64,000 nt of DNA from J054 sp965221985 (GTDB taxonomy: Bacteria > Pseudomonadota > Gammaproteobacteria > Steroidobacterales > GCA-2729495). The first letter of the stretch is position 1. The number at the start of each line of letters is the position of its first letter. The DNA lies in the NCBI GenBank assembly GCA_965221985.1, contig OZ244928.1, forward strand, positions 2,914,001 to 2,978,000, read 5' to 3'. A model generated the notes under the pieces. The model had not been told where the DNA came from and ran no database searches. It saw only the letters and a program-made list of their open reading frames with translations. Both the position numbers and the translations under genes were made by a program. Below, in pieces: positions 60,862 through 64,000 of this stretch.

Positions 60862-62217
60862 CTAACTTGCATCATCCAGGGGACGCAATTCCGAAACCTC
60901 GTCGACATTGGTGTCGAGGATGTAGTACCCATAAACCTGGTTCGCCTGTAGTGTAACGGCGACCGGACCCACCAGTTCCACCGCACTCCCCGTCGGGCGA
61001 ATATATAAGTCATAGCTACCTGGGACGATCTCTAGGTATCCGGTCGTACCGCGGTAAGCTAGGTTCGCGAATACTGCTGCCGTGTTGCCGATGCCCTCGC
61101 CGGGATCAACCAAGTACACATTGACAGCCCCGTAGGTCGGGTCTGCTTGAATCAAACGGAGCTTCGCGTAACCGGCCAAGCCGCGGTTATCGTCCACCAC
61201 GGCGACAACTTCAAGATTTTCGGGAGGCCCGAGGAGAAACAAGGACGCACGATCACCGAAGCTAAGATCTACCGTGACCGGATCTGTACCGGCCAGGATT
61301 GTTGTGGTGTTACCCGTGGACGCCACTTTGATATCCACAGGCTCAGCCGTCGGCATCACAGCATATGCCGCCAGATTTGGGTAAGCCAAATTACTGACCA
61401 AGGGATTCGCAAAATTATCGTCCAAGACAAGATCCACGGAATCCGTCGCCAAGGCAGCATGCACGAAGCGAAGTTCGGGCGCAGCATTGACATCTTCAAG
61501 CAGCTGCAGCGAACGCGAAGCTGCAACACTGACAGCGAAATCCGCCGTGCCCGTGCCGGCAGCATCCAATAGCGCGAAAATGGGATCTTCATCCGCGGCC
61601 ACACTGAATTCAGCGGATTCAAACAAAACGGTAGCCGGCGCATCGCGTCCGGTCACAATCAACTGGTAAGCACCCGCATCAATCTGGGCACCGGCAGCAA
61701 ATTCACCAAAATCGATCTGTGCCTGCGGCGTAAGAGCGGCCGGGTCTGTGTTTGGGGCTTGCGCCAAGTACATGTCCACCGGACCGACGGTTTGCGCCGC
61801 GTGCCCAAAAGCGGGCGCGGGCCGGCTCGCGGCACTAGAGCGCCGTGCCCTTTCCCAGGTCAACAAGGCCGGCGTATCAGCGGTACCCGTTAACACGAAG
61901 CTGTAGTCTCTATCGCCATCGATAAACTGAGAAAACTCTAATATCCGCGACGCGGTGGTTTCACCTGGTAGCCTGACCTGCCACCAAAATTCGTAAGACG
62001 CGGCGGCAACGAGCAATCCGCCGCCGGAAAAACGATACTGCAAAGACGCGCGGCGCTGATCGCTGGCACCCGCTACAAAAAAGTCGGCACGGTTCAAATC
62101 GTGCACAGCATGCAGTGCACGAAACGAACCCTCCGTAGCCAAACTGTCGGAGACGTTGTCGCATGCCGCCAAAGCCATCGTCGCGGATACCACGAGCAAG
62201 AGGACCAATCTCGACAT
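60862..62217 (-). CDS. DUF4397 lipoprotein
   Basis: This 451-aa protein has a lipoprotein signal peptide with lipobox LAAC at about residues 16-19 (MSRLVLLLVVSATMALAACDN). At least two DUF4397-type beta-rich repeats follow (ELRFVHAALATDSVDLVLDD; KLRLIQADPTYGAVNVYLVD; GYLEIVPGSYDLYI). DUF4397 domains occur in secreted or surface proteins of unknown function; the fold is beta-sandwich-like. An Asp shortly after the Cys could retain it at the inner membrane. It converges with the feo operon. Confidence 0.85.
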   Translation of the reverse strand: MSRLVLLLVVSATMALAACDNVSDSLATEGSFRALHAVHDLNRADFFVAGASDQRRASLQYRFSGGGLLVAAASYEFWWQVRLPGETTASRILEFSQFIDGDRDYSFVLTGTADTPALLTWERARRSSAASRPAPAFGHAAQTVGPVDMYLAQAPNTDPAALTPQAQIDFGEFAAGAQIDAGAYQLIVTGRDAPATVLFESAEFSVAADEDPIFALLDAAGTGTADFAVSVAASRSLQLLEDVNAAPELRFVHAALATDSVDLVLDDNFANPLVSNLAYPNLAAYAVMPTAEPVDIKVASTGNTTTILAGTDPVTVDLSFGDRASLFLLGPPENLEVVAVVDDNRGLAGYAKLRLIQADPTYGAVNVYLVDPGEGIGNTAAVFANLAYRGTTGYLEIVPGSYDLYIRPTGSAVELVGPVAVTLQANQVYGYYILDTNVDEVSELRPLDDAS

Positions 62218-62329
62218 CTAGCAACTCCTGGGAAAATCAAAAGCCGGCACGGTAGCTAAACTATCCGCGCGATCAGGCACTCTACGACCTGATGCATTGC
62301 CGGGCAATAACGTACGCCAACCAAGGGAA

Positions 62330-62788
62330 CTAGCGTTGGTCGTACAAAGAAACCTCGCCCGTTTCATCAAAAGCCAATACTTCGTATGGCTGGCGCTGAT
62401 CGCCCACCTCCATCCCTGGCGACCCGACTGGCATTTCGGGTACGGCAAGGCCGGCAATTTTTGGTTTTTCCCGCAGCAAGCGCTGCACTAGGTCACCGGG
62501 CACGTGACCCTCAACCACATAGCCTTCGACAATAGCCGTGTGGCAAGACTGGAGTCTTGGCGGTACTGCATGACTACGCTTTATGGGGCTTAAATCGTCC
62601 ATATTCTCGGTGAAAACTTCAAATCCGTGGGCCTCTAGGTGACGTACCCATTTTTCACAACAACCGCAGCTTGGTGTTTTATAGACGATGATTTCCGCGG
62701 TTTCCTCAGCTAGCGCGCCAATGCAATAGAGATGCATCAGCAAAGCCACGGCGAGCAGTCTTGTTGAAGTTTTTATCACAGCACCCAT
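62330..62788 (-). CDS. DUF411 metal-binding periplasmic protein
   Basis: This 152-aa protein has a hydrophobic N-terminal export signal (about residues 8-26) and the DUF411 domain with its invariant PSCGCCEKWVRHLEAHGF (about 38-55), a CxCC-type motif proposed to bind copper or other soft metals. Later HTAIVEGYVVEGHVPGD and LAVPEMPVGSPGMEVG fit the family. DUF411 genes often accompany copper-resistance functions, but no copper genes are near here. It lies 112 bp upstream of the DUF4397 gene, on the same strand. Confidence 0.9.
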   Translation of the reverse strand: MGAVIKTSTRLLAVALLMHLYCIGALAEETAEIIVYKTPSCGCCEKWVRHLEAHGFEVFTENMDDLSPIKRSHAVPPRLQSCHTAIVEGYVVEGHVPGDLVQRLLREKPKIAGLAVPEMPVGSPGMEVGDQRQPYEVLAFDETGEVSLYDQR

Positions 62789-63073
62789 CCCATCAGTATT
62801 CGCTAAAAATGATAGCTTACTTGCGCCCCATGCGGCGAATAAATCGCTAGAGACGTCGGGGCACCAGATTCCGCAACGGCACCGCCATGCCGCGAACCCG
62901 AACTTTGAGCGCGTTTGATGGCAAAGTCGCCAAATTCCCTAAATGGCCGGCAACCCCGGTACGTATACACCTAATCTCGACCAAACCCTATTGGCGCAGC
63001 GAAAATGTTCAATCCCGCAGCGCGAGGGGCTAAGCTAGAACAGCTTGTCCAAGCCGGACTCGGAGCATTGTCC

Positions 63074-63439
63074 ATGATGGAACATTTTAAACTGGTTCTT
63101 CCCGAACACATGAATCACTACGGTTTCTTATTCGGCGGCTACTTGCTGCACTGGATTGATGAATTCGCGTACATCACCGCCGCCGTGGATTTCCCCGATC
63201 ATCGCTTCGTGACCGTTGCCATGGACAACGTGGAGTTTCGCGAACGAATTATCACGGGTGAAGTGCTGCGCTTCGCCGTCACGCGTGCGCGCGTCGGTAC
63301 GACTTCTGTTCAGTATCTGCTGCAAGCTTTTGGCATGGTGCATAGCAAGAACCTGGAGAAAGTCTTGTTTGAGACTCGGGTGATCTTCGTCAATGTGGAC
63401 GCCCAGGGTGACAAGACACCGATTAGGCAAGCGACATGA
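63074..63439 (+). CDS. Acyl-CoA thioesterase, hotdog fold (YciA-like)
   Basis: This soluble enzyme hydrolyses acyl-CoA thioesters. From the ATG at 63074 it is 121 aa with MMEHFKLVLPEHMNHYG at the start, the hotdog signature FGGYLLHWIDEFAYITA containing the catalytic Asp, and VAMDNVEFRERI. I preferred this start because GGAG lies 8 nt upstream and the N-terminus then matches relatives. An ATG at 63005 would add 23 residues with no ribosome-binding site. Substrate chain length cannot be inferred. It converges with the FG-GAP gene. Confidence 0.88.
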   Translation: MMEHFKLVLPEHMNHYGFLFGGYLLHWIDEFAYITAAVDFPDHRFVTVAMDNVEFRERIITGEVLRFAVTRARVGTTSVQYLLQAFGMVHSKNLEKVLFETRVIFVNVDAQGDKTPIRQAT

Positions 63440-63553
63440 TGCTGGACGGAGGCTAGTCGCCGCATTCGACTCAATCACGAATCCGCATTGCCGCGGCGTG
63501 GGCTAGACCCGGTTACGAAACCCACCACCGGCGGTCGGTAGCGAGCGTAAGAA

Positions 63554-64000
63554 TCATCCCGCCCCATCCGACGAACACCTCGGCATGCGATTTTCGTAGA
63601 GCAAGACACGATGGTGATCCCAACCGATAGACAAGACATCTAAATCACCGTCCGCATCCACATCCCTGACCACGGCCCCGTCGTGATGCTCGTCGCCGCG
63701 ATAGATAAGATGTTGCTGCCATGCCAAACCTTTGCCGTCGGCATTTTCGAACCAATAGATGGCTGCATTTTCTGGCCTTTGGCGATCATGTTCGCCGACC
63801 ACGAGATCCTGATCGCCATCCAGGTCCAAATCACCAACACCGACGCTCATGGGCCCGGTCACCTCAGCCACTGGATGTTCAATCCATGCGTCTGTAGCGA
63901 CCGCGCCCCTTTCATACCAAGCCACAGTTCCGAGCTGGCTGACAGCTTGATAGCCAATGACGACGTCCTGATTTCCATCGCCATTGATATCAGCCACCAA
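63554..64000 (-). CDS. FG-GAP/VCBS repeat protein, C-terminal part only
   Basis: The visible 148 residues are the end of a longer protein whose start lies beyond the window edge. They contain calcium-binding FG-GAP/VCBS repeats: VADINGDGNQDVVIG, VGDLDLDGDQDLVVGEHD and VRDVDADGDLDVLSIGWDHH, each with the DxDxDGxxD loop. Such beta-propeller repeats occur in secreted or surface proteins and enzymes of polysaccharide metabolism. Nothing more specific can be said. Confidence 0.85.
   Translation of the reverse strand: MVADINGDGNQDVVIGYQAVSQLGTVAWYERGAVATDAWIEHPVAEVTGPMSVGVGDLDLDGDQDLVVGEHDRQRPENAAIYWFENADGKGLAWQQHLIYRGDEHHDGAVVRDVDADGDLDVLSIGWDHHRVLLYENRMPRCSSDGAG

Noticed and set aside
1..64000. 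CRISPR arrays, insertion sequences, prophage or integrase genes
   Set aside because: No regularly spaced repeats, transposase or integrase motifs were seen in any region.

Overview
The window is a dense stretch of chromosome from a gammaproteobacterium. About fifty protein genes and six tRNA genes fill nearly all of it, and only one gap clearly exceeds 300 bp. Housekeeping genes dominate. The gene orders folD-tRNAs-tig-clpP-clpX-lon-hupB-tRNA-Val/Asp-ppiD-fabI and asd-fimV-truA-accD-folC-SPOR-cvpA-purF are those known from Pseudomonas and relatives, as is glyA/nrdR-ribD-nusB-thiL-pgpA. Several genes normally inside these strings are absent (trpF; ribE/ribBA/ribH; ispA/dxs after xseB), and extra genes sit beside them, so the source is probably a more distant free-living lineage. 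The species cannot be named from sequence alone. No phage, IS element, CRISPR array, T6SS cluster or rRNA was seen.

Layout. 1-2.1 kb: fabI and a dicarboxylate/cation symporter, convergent. 2.4-12.1 kb (minus strand): the protein quality-control block ppiD, tRNA-Asp, tRNA-Val, hupB, lon, clpX, clpP, tig, tRNA-Leu and the tRNA-Lys/His/Arg/Pro array. lon has a heat-shock-like promoter, and a hairpin terminator plus an internal promoter separate clpP from clpX. 12.3-14.5 kb (plus): folD, a periplasmic cyclophilin and lpxH. 14.5-27.9 kb (minus): a receiver-domain Ser/Thr kinase, purF, cvpA, a SPOR protein, folC, accD, truA, a 1004-aa FimV, asd, aroC and prmB. 28-31.5 kb: psd and the EF-P modification set epmA/efp/epmB. 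31.6-35.9 kb (plus): a FimX-like degenerate GGDEF/EAL protein and a second, shorter FimV-like protein. 35.9-42.6 kb (minus): parC, parE, then a rubrerythrin / Fe-S reductase-like / DUF3501 operon with a near-consensus promoter and a perfect palindromic operator. 42.7-50.5 kb: xseB, a kinase with a cyclic-nucleotide domain, pgpA, thiL, nusB, ribD, nrdR, glyA and a histone-deacetylase-family enzyme. 50.6-56.7 kb: ettA, purL and a DUF1820 gene. 57-60.8 kb (plus): an orphan T6SS-type FHA protein (TagH family) and a Fur-box-controlled feoA-feoB-small membrane protein operon. 60.9-64 kb: a DUF4397 lipoprotein, a DUF411 protein, a hotdog thioesterase and the end of an FG-GAP/VCBS protein cut by the window edge.

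The parts that go beyond housekeeping fall into two themes. One is a dispersed Ser/Thr phospho-signalling and cell-pole/pilus set: two eukaryotic-type kinases (one behind a receiver lacking its phospho-acceptor Asp, one with a C-terminal cyclic-nucleotide domain), an FHA protein without a secretion system, FimX, and two FimV-type proteins, one with tandem Thr-rich repeats. The other is the compact rubrerythrin/CCG-domain/DUF3501 operon, which looks like an incompletely described iron- or oxidant-responsive redox module. Functional links within the first theme are inference; the operon, promoter and operator of the second are visible in the sequence.
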